Shown one piece after another: positions 29,026 through 38,601 of a stretch of 64,000 nt of DNA. Each line of letters opens with the position of its first letter. Position 1 is the stretch's first letter. The translations under genes were made by a program, and so were the position numbers. The stretch covers positions 124,001-188,000 of the forward strand of contig NZ_JASIRT010000003.1 of assembly GCF_030063475.1 (NCBI RefSeq), given 5' to 3'. Under the pieces are notes generated by a model. It saw only the letters and a list, made by a program, of their open reading frames with translations, was not told the origin of the DNA and searched no databases. This DNA comes from Roseomonas sp. E05. GTDB lineage: Bacteria > Pseudomonadota > Alphaproteobacteria > Acetobacterales > Acetobacteraceae.

Positions 29026-30312
29026 TCAGCCGCGATAGCTGCGCAGGATGCGCTCGGCCTCGGCCTGGGCGTCGGCCATGGCCGGGCCGGCCTGCTTGCG
29101 GCCGGTCAGCGCCGCCTGCAGCCCGTCGTTCAGCGCCTTGGTGACGCGCTGGTTCTCATGCGTGGAAAGCTCGGCCACGGCATGGGGAAGCTGGTCGCGC
29201 GCCACGGCGGCGGCGGGGAAGCCGGCGACGTAGTCCTTCATCTTCGGCGTCTCCCAGGCGGCAGGGCTGACGGCGACATAGCCGGTGTCGATGCCCCACT
29301 GCGCCGCGCGCTCCGGCGCGGTCAGGAAGCGGGCGAACTTCAGCGCGGCCTCGCGCTGCGCCGGAGAGGCCGACTTGAAGACGTAGAGGTTGCCGCCGCC
29401 GGTCGGGCTGCCCGGGCGCTTGTGCGCCGGCAGCATGGCCACGCCGAAGGGGAAGGGCGCGTTGGCCTTGACGTTGGTCAGGTTGCCGGTGGTGGTCCAC
29501 ATCATCGCCACCTTGCGCTCGAAGAAGTCGCGCGGCGTGGTGCCCCATTCGACGATGCCCGGCGGGTGCACCTTGTGCTTGGTGGCGAGGTCCATCCAGT
29601 ACTGCAGCGCCTCGGCCACCTTCGGGTCGGCGAAGTAGGTCGTGTCGCCCGCCTCGTTCATCAGGCGCACGTCATTCTGCGTGGTCAGCGCCTGGAACAG
29701 CCAATAGGGGAAGCCGGAGGAGGGGATCTGGATGCCCCATTGCGTCACCTGGTCGCCCTGGCGCTTCGTCAGCTTCTGCGCGAAGGCGAGCTGCTCCTCC
29801 CAGGTCTTCGGCGGCGTTTCCGGGTCAAGCCCGGCCGCCTTGAAGGCTTCCTTGTTGTAGTACATGACGATGGTGGAGCGCTGGAACGGGATGCCCCAGG
29901 TCTTGCCGCCGGTGCGGCTGTTCTCCAGGAAGGCGGGATAGAAGCCGTCCAGCCAGGCGCGGTCCACGCCCTCGACCTCGTCCCAGGGGGCGACCACGCC
30001 CTCGTCGATCAGGGTGAACATGTCGGTGGAAAGCAGGCAGGCGACCTGCGGCGCATCGCCGCCCTTCGCGGCCGTCAGCGCCTTGGTGATCGAGTCCTGG
30101 TAAGAGCCGGTATAGACCGGGCGCACGCGGATGCCGGGATTGGCCGTCTCGAAATCGGCGCAGTAGCCGTCGATAATCCTGGTGATCGGACCGCCGACGG
30201 CGACCGGATAGTTGAAGGAGATCTCGACCGGCGTCTGCGCGCGCAGCGCGGGGGCGGCGAGCATCGGGGAGGCGGCGAGCGCGCCGAGCGCGGCGCGGCG
30301 GGTGATCGGCAT
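29026..30312 (-). CDS. ABC transporter substrate-binding protein, UgpB type
   Basis: This periplasmic receptor has 428 residues, with a twin-arginine-like signal (MPITRRAALGALAASPMLAAPALRAQ). The mature part begins VEISFNYPVAVGGPITRIIDG. It shows the family pattern of cluster D carbohydrate receptors, including ALTAAKGGDAPQVACLLSTD. UgpB relatives bind glycerol-3-phosphate or its diesters, but the ligand here is not certain. The ATG at 30312 has a strong AGGAAGGA site; an upstream ATG overlaps the ATPase gene's end. Confidence 0.88.
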   Translation of the reverse strand: MPITRRAALGALAASPMLAAPALRAQTPVEISFNYPVAVGGPITRIIDGYCADFETANPGIRVRPVYTGSYQDSITKALTAAKGGDAPQVACLLSTDMFTLIDEGVVAPWDEVEGVDRAWLDGFYPAFLENSRTGGKTWGIPFQRSTIVMYYNKEAFKAAGLDPETPPKTWEEQLAFAQKLTKRQGDQVTQWGIQIPSSGFPYWLFQALTTQNDVRLMNEAGDTTYFADPKVAEALQYWMDLATKHKVHPPGIVEWGTTPRDFFERKVAMMWTTTGNLTNVKANAPFPFGVAMLPAHKRPGSPTGGGNLYVFKSASPAQREAALKFARFLTAPERAAQWGIDTGYVAVSPAAWETPKMKDYVAGFPAAAVARDQLPHAVAELSTHENQRVTKALNDGLQAALTGRKQAGPAMADAQAEAERILRSYRG

Positions 30313-30328
30313 GGCGTCCTTCCTGCGG

Positions 30329-31426
<1,098 letters not shown>

Positions 31427-31602
31427 GGCGGCGCGTGCTAACGCTTCCGTGTGGAGGTCGGATGACGGTTGCGTTTCAGAACCGTGAAGCTGCGCCGTAT
31501 CCGCCCATCCCGTGACATGAAAGCATTATGCAAACGCCATCCGGCTGTCAGACGGAGGGCCTAGAGCATCGCGCCTTTACGGCCGCCGACAGGGTCATCG
31601 CC

Positions 31603-32604
31603 ATGCCTCTCCCCATCTTCCGCGACACGGTTCCCGCCATGACGCCGGTGCCGGCCTCCCGCCGCGCCGAATACGCAGCCTCGACGGGCGGCCAGGAGGT
31701 GCATGCCGAGGCGCTGGCCTCCATGCCGGCTTTCCGCGAGATCGAAACCGGCGGCACGGCGAGCGCGGCGCCGCCGTCCAGCCCGCTGCGCATCGCCGCC
31801 TGGAACCTGGAGCGCTGCCTCTTCCCGGCGGAGAGCGCCGCGCTGCTGCGGCAGGAGGGCGCCGGCCTCGTGCTGTTGAGCGAGGTGGACAATGGCTGCC
31901 ACCGCACGGGCCAGCGCCACACCACGCGCGCGGTGGCGGAGGCGCTGGGCCATCGCTACGCCTTCGGCCTGGAGTTCCTGGAACTGGCCACCATGCCGGC
32001 GCCGGTGGACTTCCCCGGCAACCCGCCGGAGAACACGCTCGGCTTCCACGGCAACGCCTTCACCACCGCGCTGCCCTTCCGTGACCCCGTGCTGATCCGG
32101 CTGGACGAGGTGGCCGACTGGTTCGTGGAGCCGAAGGGCGGCCAGAAGCGCATCGGCACCCGCATGGCGCTGGCCGCCATCTTCCGGCATGAGGGGCAGG
32201 AGTTCGTCGGCTGCAGCGTGCATCTGGAGAGCCGCTCCGACTTCGAAGGGCGCAACCGCCAGATGGCGACCCTGCTGGCCGCGCTGGACGAACTCGCGGG
32301 TTCGCTGCCGGTGGTGATCGGCGGCGACCTCAACACGCATGTCGGTGCCGGGGGCTATGACGACCCGCGCGAGCTGCTTTTCGAGACGGCGCGCCGGCAG
32401 GGCTATGACTGGCGCGCGGCCAACCTCGCCTCGCCCAGCACGCGGCCGAGCCGCTGGAGCCCGGGCGCGGAGCAGCGGCAGCTCGACTGGTTCTGCACCC
32501 GCGGCTGCCATGTGAGCGACCCGCACATGGTGTCCGCCCTGGCGCCGGACGGCACCGTGCTGACCGACCATGACCTGATCAGCCTCGCCGTCCGCTTCGG
32601 CTGA
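31603..32604 (+). CDS. Endonuclease/exonuclease/phosphatase family protein
   Basis: The fold is that of DNase I and inositol phosphatases, seen in LRIAAWNLERC, LLSEVDNGCHRTGQ, VVIGGDLNTHVG and the final VLTDHDLISLAVRF. These supply the metal and catalytic Asn, Glu, Asp and His residues. The substrate is unknown. The start is uncertain: ATG at 31603 gives 333 residues; an ATG at 31528 would add 25. It lies alone between the ABC operon (divergent) and the MBL gene (convergent). Confidence 0.85.
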   Translation: MPLPIFRDTVPAMTPVPASRRAEYAASTGGQEVHAEALASMPAFREIETGGTASAAPPSSPLRIAAWNLERCLFPAESAALLRQEGAGLVLLSEVDNGCHRTGQRHTTRAVAEALGHRYAFGLEFLELATMPAPVDFPGNPPENTLGFHGNAFTTALPFRDPVLIRLDEVADWFVEPKGGQKRIGTRMALAAIFRHEGQEFVGCSVHLESRSDFEGRNRQMATLLAALDELAGSLPVVIGGDLNTHVGAGGYDDPRELLFETARRQGYDWRAANLASPSTRPSRWSPGAEQRQLDWFCTRGCHVSDPHMVSALAPDGTVLTDHDLISLAVRFG

Positions 32605-32625
32605 AGCGGGCGCGGGCGGGCCGCG

Positions 32626-33534
32626 TTACAGCGCGGTCCGCCAGACCTCGGGGTAGAGGTGATAGCCGTCCACCCGGCGGGCCATGTGCGCGAAGGCGGG
32701 GAAGTGGGTGTGCATGCCGGCGATCAGCTGGCGGTCGGTGGCCACCATGTCGAAGACCCGCCGCCGCGTTTCGGCCGCCAGCGCCGGGTCCACGTCGAAC
32801 TGCATGGTGACCTCGGGATGCGGCACCTGCACCTCCGGCACATGCACGATGTCGCCCCAGATCAGCAGGGATTCGTCGCCGGAGGCGATGCGGTAGCCGG
32901 TGTGCCCGGGGGTATGGCCGGGCAGGGGTACGGCGGTGACGCCGGGGAAGACCTCGCCGCCGAGGAAGGGCCGCAGCCGGTCCTGATAGGGCGCCATCTG
33001 CGCCTGTGCCACGGCGAAGTAGGGCACGCCCTGGCCACGTGCCTTGACCTGCTCAGGGGCGGCCGGGTCCTGCCAGTAGGCCAGCTCGGCCTCGTGCAGG
33101 GCCAGCTCGGCATTCGGGAAGACTGCCGCGCCGGCGGCGTCCGTCAAGGCGTTCGAGTGGTCGGGGTGCAGGTGCGTCAGCATCACCGTGTCCACCGCCG
33201 CCGGCGCCAGGCCGAGCGCGGCGAGGTTGCCGAGCAGCTTGCCGGCCGAGGCCTGCAGGTTCGGTCCGCAGCCGGTGTCGATCAGCGCCACGCGGCCGCC
33301 GGCATGGATCAGGAAGGTGTTCACCGAGGTCCGTCGCGGCGAGGGACGGAAGGCACCGATGAGCAGTTCGGCGATCTCCTCTTGCGGCAGGTTCTGCAGG
33401 ATGGCGTTGGAGCCGTCGAGATGACCGTCGCTGACGGCGGTGACGACGATGTCGCCGATCCGGCGGTGATAGAGCGAGGGAACCTGGGCCTGCGGCGGCT
33501 GATGCATCGGGGATTCCTGGGACATGGAGCGCAT
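32626..33534 (-). CDS. MBL-fold metallo-hydrolase
   Basis: The 302-residue hydrolase has the metallo-beta-lactamase zinc motif THLHPDHSN, LIDTGCG before it, LPGHTPGHTGYRI and LIWGDIVHVPE. The long form with an N-terminal strand region resembles quorum-lactonase-like and AttM-like proteins. The start could also be the ATG at 33525. It lies 106 bases after the SMP-30 gene on the same strand, but two hairpins in the gap may separate it from the liv operon. Confidence 0.88.
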   Translation of the reverse strand: MRSMSQESPMHQPPQAQVPSLYHRRIGDIVVTAVSDGHLDGSNAILQNLPQEEIAELLIGAFRPSPRRTSVNTFLIHAGGRVALIDTGCGPNLQASAGKLLGNLAALGLAPAAVDTVMLTHLHPDHSNALTDAAGAAVFPNAELALHEAELAYWQDPAAPEQVKARGQGVPYFAVAQAQMAPYQDRLRPFLGGEVFPGVTAVPLPGHTPGHTGYRIASGDESLLIWGDIVHVPEVQVPHPEVTMQFDVDPALAAETRRRVFDMVATDRQLIAGMHTHFPAFAHMARRVDGYHLYPEVWRTAL

Positions 33535-33550
33535 CCTAGGGCAGAACTTC

Positions 33551-33630
33551 GCCCGGCGGGACCATGCCGGGCGGAGCTGCCGCGCGGGCGAAGCGACGGA
33601 GCCATCCGCGCGGCGGTGGAGGATGGCTCC
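33551..33630 (-). terminator. two hairpins after the SMP-30 gene
   Basis: GGAGCCATCC with GGATGGCTCC (33598-33630, 10-base stem) and GCCCGGC with GCCGGGC (33551-33572) lie between the SMP-30 and MBL genes. Neither has a T-run. They may end or weaken the long liv-type operon transcript. Confidence 0.45.
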
Positions 33631-33639
33631 GGGGGGGCG

Positions 33640-34575
33640 TCAGCTGTGGGCGAGGCGCAGGCCGGGCTCATCCCAGGGCAGCTCCACCAGCTTTCCGGTG
33701 GTGGACAGCGTCACATAGGCGGTGCGCAGGTCCGGGCCGCCGAAGCAGATGTTGGTCGGCATCAGATCGGGCATCGGCACCACGCGCAGGATCTCGCCCG
33801 AAGGGGCGACGGTGGTGATCTCGCCGCTCACCAGCGTGGCGACGCAGATATTGCCGGCCGCCGTCACGGCGAGGCTGTCCAGCCGGCGGAAGCCGGGGAA
33901 CTGGCAGACCAGCCGTCCGCCATGCGGGCTCGGCCAGGGATGCTTGCGCAGCCTGCCCGGTCCCTCGATGTCCCAGGCCCAGAGGCGGCCGGTCTCGGTC
34001 TCGGCGGCGTAGAGCACCTTGCCGTCCGGCGAGAGGCCGATGCCGTTGGCGCCGCCGGGGACGGGCAGGGCGGCCTCGACGATGCGCGAGCCATCGGCGG
34101 CGGCCCAGAAGACCGCGCCATGGTCACGGTCGCGCGGGCGCACCTTGCCGAGGTCGGAGAACCAGAAGCCGCCCTCGTTGTCGAAGACGATGTCGTTCGG
34201 GCCGCGCAGCTTCACCCCGTCGCATTCGGTGTAGAGCGTCTCGACCGTGCCGGTCGCGAGGTCCACGCGCTGGATGCTGCCGCCGGCATAGTCCTGCGCC
34301 TGGCCATGCGGGCGCAGCAGGCCGCCGGCCTCGGTCCAGTCGAAGCCGCCGTTGTTGCAGACATAAAGCTTGCCGCGCGGCCCCATGGCCAGGCCGTTCG
34401 GCCCGCCCCCGGGGCGCGCGGCGAGGCTGCGCTGCCCGTCCGGCCCGATGCGGCTGATGACGCCGGCCGCGATCTCGACCAGCAGCACCGAGCCATCCGG
34501 CATGGCCACGGGGCCTTCCGGGAAGCGCAGCCCCTCCGCCAGAATGCGCAGCGGCGGATCGTTTGTTTCCGACAT
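33640..34575 (-). CDS. SMP-30/gluconolactonase-family protein
   Basis: The 311-residue six-bladed propeller has LRFPEGPVAMPDGSVLLVEI, GGGPNGLAMGPRGKLYVCNN, RGPNDIVFDNEGGFWFSD and GGANGIGLSPDGKVLYAAET. These place the metal-binding Glu, Asn and Asp of lactonases. It probably opens a lactone. Next to a muconolactone-isomerase-like gene this suggests an enol-lactone or sugar-lactone step. AGGAGGAA lies 6 bases before the ATG. Confidence 0.9.
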   Translation of the reverse strand: MSETNDPPLRILAEGLRFPEGPVAMPDGSVLLVEIAAGVISRIGPDGQRSLAARPGGGPNGLAMGPRGKLYVCNNGGFDWTEAGGLLRPHGQAQDYAGGSIQRVDLATGTVETLYTECDGVKLRGPNDIVFDNEGGFWFSDLGKVRPRDRDHGAVFWAAADGSRIVEAALPVPGGANGIGLSPDGKVLYAAETETGRLWAWDIEGPGRLRKHPWPSPHGGRLVCQFPGFRRLDSLAVTAAGNICVATLVSGEITTVAPSGEILRVVPMPDLMPTNICFGGPDLRTAYVTLSTTGKLVELPWDEPGLRLAHS

Positions 34576-34598
34576 GACGTTTCCTCCTGATCCCGGCG

Positions 34599-34874
34599 TC
34601 AGATCGCGGAGGGATGCCGGGCCAGCGGCGTCACATGGATGTCCATGTAGGGAAAGAGCGGCAGGGAGGAGAGCAGCGCGTGCAGCTCGTCCGCGTCGGC
34701 CACGTCGATGATGGAGATGTTGGCGTACCGGCCGGCGACGCGCCAGAGATGCGGCCACTTGCCCTGGCGCTGCAACTCCTGCGCGTGCGCCTTCTCGCGT
34801 GCCTTGATATCATTGGCCTGCTCGGCCGGCATGTCGGGCGGCAGGCGGACTTCCATGCGGACGTGAAACAGCAT
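34599..34874 (-). CDS. Muconolactone delta-isomerase-like protein
   Basis: The 91-residue protein matches the length and layout of CatC: MLFHVRMEVRLPPDMPAEQA, KAREKAHAQELQRQGKWPHLWRV (catalytic-type charged helix), and LSSLPLFPYMDIHVTPLARHP. CatC moves the double bond of muconolactone in catechol breakdown. No catA or catB is present in the window, so this is a relative used in another pathway, or it isomerises the product of the lactonase neighbour. Confidence 0.85.
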   Translation of the reverse strand: MLFHVRMEVRLPPDMPAEQANDIKAREKAHAQELQRQGKWPHLWRVAGRYANISIIDVADADELHALLSSLPLFPYMDIHVTPLARHPSAI

Positions 34875-34890
34875 TGCGTGGTCTTTCCTG

Positions 34891-35355
34891 TCAGGAAGCG
34901 GCGCGGCGACCGGGGAAGGGCCGACCGGCCCAGCCCTCGCTCAGCGGCGTCAGGAAGTAGAAGGTGATGTGGCGGGAGCGGAAGCGCCAGCGCCCGTCCA
35001 CCCGCACCATCACGTCGTCGTAGTGGCCCGCGGAGACGTAGGAGACGCCGCCGGTGGCGGAGAGATATTCGAGCGAGATGCGGCCGCGTGCCGTGTCGCC
35101 CTCGATCTCCACCGTGCCATTGGTGCAGAAGTGCCAGAAGTCCTCCGTCGTCTGCGAGAACGCCTGGAAGAAGCGCAGCAGCTCGGCGCGGCCCTGCACC
35201 TCCTTCAGGCCGGAGAACAGGCCGTCCCCGGTGAAGAGGTCCACGAACTCCGGCCATTTGCGGTCGTCGAGCAGATGGCAGTAGCGTGCACGAAGCTGGC
35301 CGATCTCCAGCTCGTCCTCGATGCGGCGGAGGCGCCGCGCCAGGGCCTCATCCAT
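34891..35355 (-). CDS. NTF2/SnoaL-like protein
   Basis: The 154-residue cone-fold protein has RIEDELEIGQLRARYCHLLDD, FVDLFTGDGLFSG and HYDDVMVRVDGRWRFRSRHI. This fold includes small isomerases, dehydratases and ring-hydroxylase beta subunits. The nearest annotated type is the nuclear transport factor 2-like proteins found in aromatic operons. Its start overlaps the LivF stop (ATGA), so it is translated with the transporter. Confidence 0.85.
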   Translation of the reverse strand: MDEALARRLRRIEDELEIGQLRARYCHLLDDRKWPEFVDLFTGDGLFSGLKEVQGRAELLRFFQAFSQTTEDFWHFCTNGTVEIEGDTARGRISLEYLSATGGVSYVSAGHYDDVMVRVDGRWRFRSRHITFYFLTPLSEGWAGRPFPGRRAAS

Positions 35356-36107
35356 CAGAACATCTCCATCAGCTTCGCATGGTCGGCCAGGTCGGCCGGC
35401 ACCCCGCGGAAGATGACCTGGCCGGACTTCATCACCACCACCCGGTCGGAGACCGCGAAGGCCTCGCCGACATTCTGCTCGACCAGCAGGATCGACATGC
35501 CGAGCTGCTGCTGCAGCGCGCGGATCGGCGTCATCAGGTCCTGGAAGGTCTTGGGCGCGAGGCCGATGGAGGGCTCGTCCAGCAGCAGGATGGAGGGGCG
35601 CGAAAGCAGCGCGCGCCCGACCGAAACCATCTGCTGCTGGCCGCCGGAAAGCTGCCCGGCGCGGCGTGTCCAGAACTCGCGGATGCGCGGCAGCACCTGC
35701 AGCACCTCCTCGGTGCGCGCCTCGCCCTCCGCCTTCTCCAGCCCGGCGGACCAGAGGGCGAGGGCGAAGTTCTCCCGCACGCTGAGGCCCGGGAAGACGC
35801 CGCGTCCCTCCGGCACATAGGCCACGCCCTCGCGCGCCATGGCGTCGGGGCGCGGCTGGATCGCCTTGCCGCGCAGGTGGATGCTGCCGCCATCCGGCTG
35901 GTGCAGGCCGAAGAGCAGCTTCATCAGCGTGGACTTGCCGGCGCCGTTATGGCCGACGAGGCAGAGCACCTCGCCCTGCGGCAGGGCGAGGTCGAGGCCA
36001 CTCAGCACTTCGCGCCCGCCATAGCCGGCGGTGAGGCCGCGCACCTCCAGGGCGGGCGGGGCGGCGGCGCCGGAGGCTGCCGTGCTCGCGGCGGTCAGGA
36101 CAGTCAT
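35355..36107 (-). CDS. livF: Branched-chain-type ABC transporter ATPase LivF
   Basis: The 250-residue ATPase has Walker A GHNGAGKST, signature QLSGGQQQMVSVGRAL, Walker B ILLLDEPSIGLAPK and H-loop LVEQNVGEAF, all as in LivF. The ATG at 36107 overlaps the livG stop; a GTG one codon before is also possible. Although of the leucine importer family, the context of aromatic-type enzymes suggests an organic acid substrate. Confidence 0.93.
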   Translation of the reverse strand: MTVLTAASTAASGAAAPPALEVRGLTAGYGGREVLSGLDLALPQGEVLCLVGHNGAGKSTLMKLLFGLHQPDGGSIHLRGKAIQPRPDAMAREGVAYVPEGRGVFPGLSVRENFALALWSAGLEKAEGEARTEEVLQVLPRIREFWTRRAGQLSGGQQQMVSVGRALLSRPSILLLDEPSIGLAPKTFQDLMTPIRALQQQLGMSILLVEQNVGEAFAVSDRVVVMKSGQVIFRGVPADLADHAKLMEMF

Positions 36108-36853
36108 CACCGCGGCTCCCCGAAATAGATGCTGATGAGCTGCGGATTGCTCAGGATTTCCTGCGGCTCGCCCTCCGCCAGCTTGGCGCCACGGTCGAGA
36201 AAGGCGATGCGGTCCGCCAGCTCGGTGACGATGTCGAGGTTGTGCTCGATCAGGCAGATCGTCACGCCTTCCGAGACCGCCTGCCGCACCAGATTGACGA
36301 AGCGCGCGCGCGAGTTGGGGTCGAGGCCGGAGGCCGGCTCGTCGAGCAGCCAGATTCGCGCGCCGGTCGCCAGGATGCGGGCAAGGGAGAGGAATTTCCG
36401 CTCGGCATAGGCGAGGTCCATGGCGCGGGCATCGGCCTGGGCAGTGAGGCCGGTGCGCTCCAGCGCCGCCTCCACCGCCTTCTCCCGTGCCCGCCGCGCG
36501 CCGCCGCCGCCGGGCTGCCAGAGCCAGGAGGCGGGTTCCAGTGCCGCAAGCACATTGTCCCGCACGGACATGCGGCCGAACAGCCGCAGGTCCTGGAAGC
36601 TGCGGGCCACGCCGCGCCGGGCGATCTCATAGGGCCGCAGCCCGCGCACCGAGGCGCCGTCCAGCAGCACATCGCCGGAATCCGCCACGATGTTGCCGGT
36701 GATCAGGTTGAACAGTGTGGTCTTGCCGGCGCCGTTCGGCCCGACCAGGGCGGTGGTGACGCCAGGCCGCAGGTCGAGGTCCACGCGCTGCACCGCGGCG
36801 AGGCCGCCGAAATGCTTGTCCAGCCCACGGACGGAGAGAGGGATCGCGCTCAT
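36107..36853 (-). CDS. livG: Branched-chain-type ABC transporter ATPase LivG
   Basis: The 248-residue ATPase has Walker A GPNGAGKTTLFNLI, the LivG-specific ARSFQDLRLFGRMSV, an ABC signature degenerated to DLAYAERKFLSLARIL, and Walker B IWLLDEPASGLDPN. The last motifs are clear, but the signature LSGGQ is not conserved: AYAERKF replaces the usual AYGQQR. This may affect activity, as the partner LivF has an intact signature. Confidence 0.9.
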   Translation of the reverse strand: MSAIPLSVRGLDKHFGGLAAVQRVDLDLRPGVTTALVGPNGAGKTTLFNLITGNIVADSGDVLLDGASVRGLRPYEIARRGVARSFQDLRLFGRMSVRDNVLAALEPASWLWQPGGGGARRAREKAVEAALERTGLTAQADARAMDLAYAERKFLSLARILATGARIWLLDEPASGLDPNSRARFVNLVRQAVSEGVTICLIEHNLDIVTELADRIAFLDRGAKLAEGEPQEILSNPQLISIYFGEPR

Positions 36854-37731
36854 CAGCGCTGCCCCGTAGACTGCCCGGCCAGCCCGGCGGGCCGGAAAAT
36901 CATCAGGAGCGCCATGGCCAGGCCGTAGATGAGCTGCTGCACGGAACCGATCTCCGTCGGCGGGATGAAGGGCAGGAAGGAGAGGCCGGCCGGCAGCAGC
37001 AGCAGCAGGAGCACGCCGACCAGCGGGCCGATCAGCGTTGCGGTGCCGCCGATGATGACCATCGCCATCACCAGGATGGACTGCTCCAAGGTGAAGCTCT
37101 CGACGTTCACGAAGGCCATGTAGAAGGCGAAGAGCACGCCGGCGACGCCGGCCATGGCGCAGCCCAGCACCACCGCGAGGGTCTTCAGCCGGGCCACGTT
37201 CTTGCCGAAGGCCTCGGCGGCGGATTCACTGTCGCGGATCGCCATCAGGCCGCGGCCGAAGCTGCCGCGCATCAGCAGGCGGATGACGAGCAGCATCAGC
37301 GCCAGCACGACGAGGCAGACCATCAGGAAGGTGGCGGGCGCCGAGATGTCGAAGCCCAGCAGCGAGGCCAGCGGGATGCCGACCAGCCCGCCATGGCCGC
37401 CGGTGACGGCATGCGCCTCGGAAAAGACCGTCACGGCCATCATCTGCAATCCTAGGCTGGCGGCGACGAAATACTCGCCGCGCACGCGCAGCGCCGGCAG
37501 CGCGAGGCAGAGCGACAGCGCCCCCGCCACCAGCCCGCCGGCGAGGCAGGCGAGCAGCAGGTCCGGCACCAGCAGCATGGCGAGCTGTGCCCCGGCATAG
37601 GCGCCGAGCCCGAAGAACACGGCATGGGCGATGCTGAAGATGCCGGCATAGCCGATCAGCAGGTTCAGGCTCGCCGCCAGGATACCGAAGATGGTCGCCA
37701 GCGTCGCGAGGTTGGTCAGATAGGCGATCAT
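36853..37731 (-). CDS. livM: Branched-chain-type ABC transporter permease LivM
   Basis: The 292-residue permease has about nine hydrophobic segments. Its typical motifs are LNLLIGYAGIFSIAHAVFFG near the start, GRGLMAIRDSESAAEAFGKN (cytoplasmic coupling loop) and MVIIGGTATLIGPLVG. The ATG at 37731 overlaps the livH stop. It shares one base with the livG start. Confidence 0.93.
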   Translation of the reverse strand: MIAYLTNLATLATIFGILAASLNLLIGYAGIFSIAHAVFFGLGAYAGAQLAMLLVPDLLLACLAGGLVAGALSLCLALPALRVRGEYFVAASLGLQMMAVTVFSEAHAVTGGHGGLVGIPLASLLGFDISAPATFLMVCLVVLALMLLVIRLLMRGSFGRGLMAIRDSESAAEAFGKNVARLKTLAVVLGCAMAGVAGVLFAFYMAFVNVESFTLEQSILVMAMVIIGGTATLIGPLVGVLLLLLLPAGLSFLPFIPPTEIGSVQQLIYGLAMALLMIFRPAGLAGQSTGQR

Positions 37732-38597
37732 CGGGTCACCGCCTGGCCGAACAGGCCGCTGGGACGGAACAGGATGAAGGCGAAGAGGACGACGAAGCCC
37801 GCCGCGCTGCTCCATTGCGTGTCCACGGCGGAAATGACGAGGTTTTCCACCACGCCGAGCAGCAGCCCGGCCAGGGCGGCGCCGCGCAGGCTGCCGATGC
37901 CGCCCACCACCGCGGCGGCGAGGCTGATCAGCATGACCTGGGCGGAGATCGCCGGCTGAAGGCCGGAGGTGGCGGCCGTCAGCACCGCGCCGGGCACCGC
38001 CAGCGCCGAGCCGAGGCCGAAGGCGAGGGCGGAAAGCCGGCGCGAGGACAGGCCATAGGCGCGCAGCAGCTCCGGATTCTCGGAGAGGGCGCGCAGGCCG
38101 ATGCCGGCCCGCGTGCGTTCCAGGAACAGCGTGACGAGGATGAAGAGCACCAACGCGACGCCGGTCGCCACCCAGAAGATGTCGGCGAGATAGAGGCCGG
38201 GCACCACGGCGCGCGCCATGGTCAGGGGGGTGTCCACCACCGCGAAGCCGCGGCCGAAGCCGATCTCGATCAGGCTCTGCACCGCGATCGTCATGCCGAA
38301 GGCGGCGACGAAGACGGTGAAGAAGGAGCCCTCATGCCGCTGGATCGGGCGGTAGATGAAGGCGTCCATCGCCAGGCCGAAACCGACGGCGATCAGCAAC
38401 GCGGCAAGGCAACCCACGAACCAGGGCAGGCCCGCCTGGCTGCAGGCCAGGAAGGCGTAGCCCGCCAGAGCGAAGGTGGCGCCATGGGCGACATGGAAGA
38501 TGCGGGTCGCGCCGAAGATCAGCGCGAAACCCGCCGCCGTCAGCGCGTAGATCGCCCCCGTCTGGATGCCGCTGAGCAGAAGCTGCAGGAACAGCAT
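37728..38597 (-). CDS. livH: Branched-chain-type ABC transporter permease LivH
   Basis: The 289-residue permease has the family motifs LLSGIQTGAIYALTAAGFAL, RIFHVAHGATFALAGY, the coupling loop GIGLRALSENPELLRAYGLS, and VVGGIGSLRGAALAGLLLGV. The ATG at 38597 lies 4 bases after the receptor stop. It forms the channel with LivM. Confidence 0.93.
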   Translation of the reverse strand: MLFLQLLLSGIQTGAIYALTAAGFALIFGATRIFHVAHGATFALAGYAFLACSQAGLPWFVGCLAALLIAVGFGLAMDAFIYRPIQRHEGSFFTVFVAAFGMTIAVQSLIEIGFGRGFAVVDTPLTMARAVVPGLYLADIFWVATGVALVLFILVTLFLERTRAGIGLRALSENPELLRAYGLSSRRLSALAFGLGSALAVPGAVLTAATSGLQPAISAQVMLISLAAAVVGGIGSLRGAALAGLLLGVVENLVISAVDTQWSSAAGFVVLFAFILFRPSGLFGQAVTR

Positions 38598-38601
38598 GAC
38601 G

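Noticed and set aside
34599-34874. A complete catechol ortho-cleavage pathway
   Set aside because: Only a CatC-like gene is present; no catechol dioxygenase or muconate cycloisomerase is in the window.
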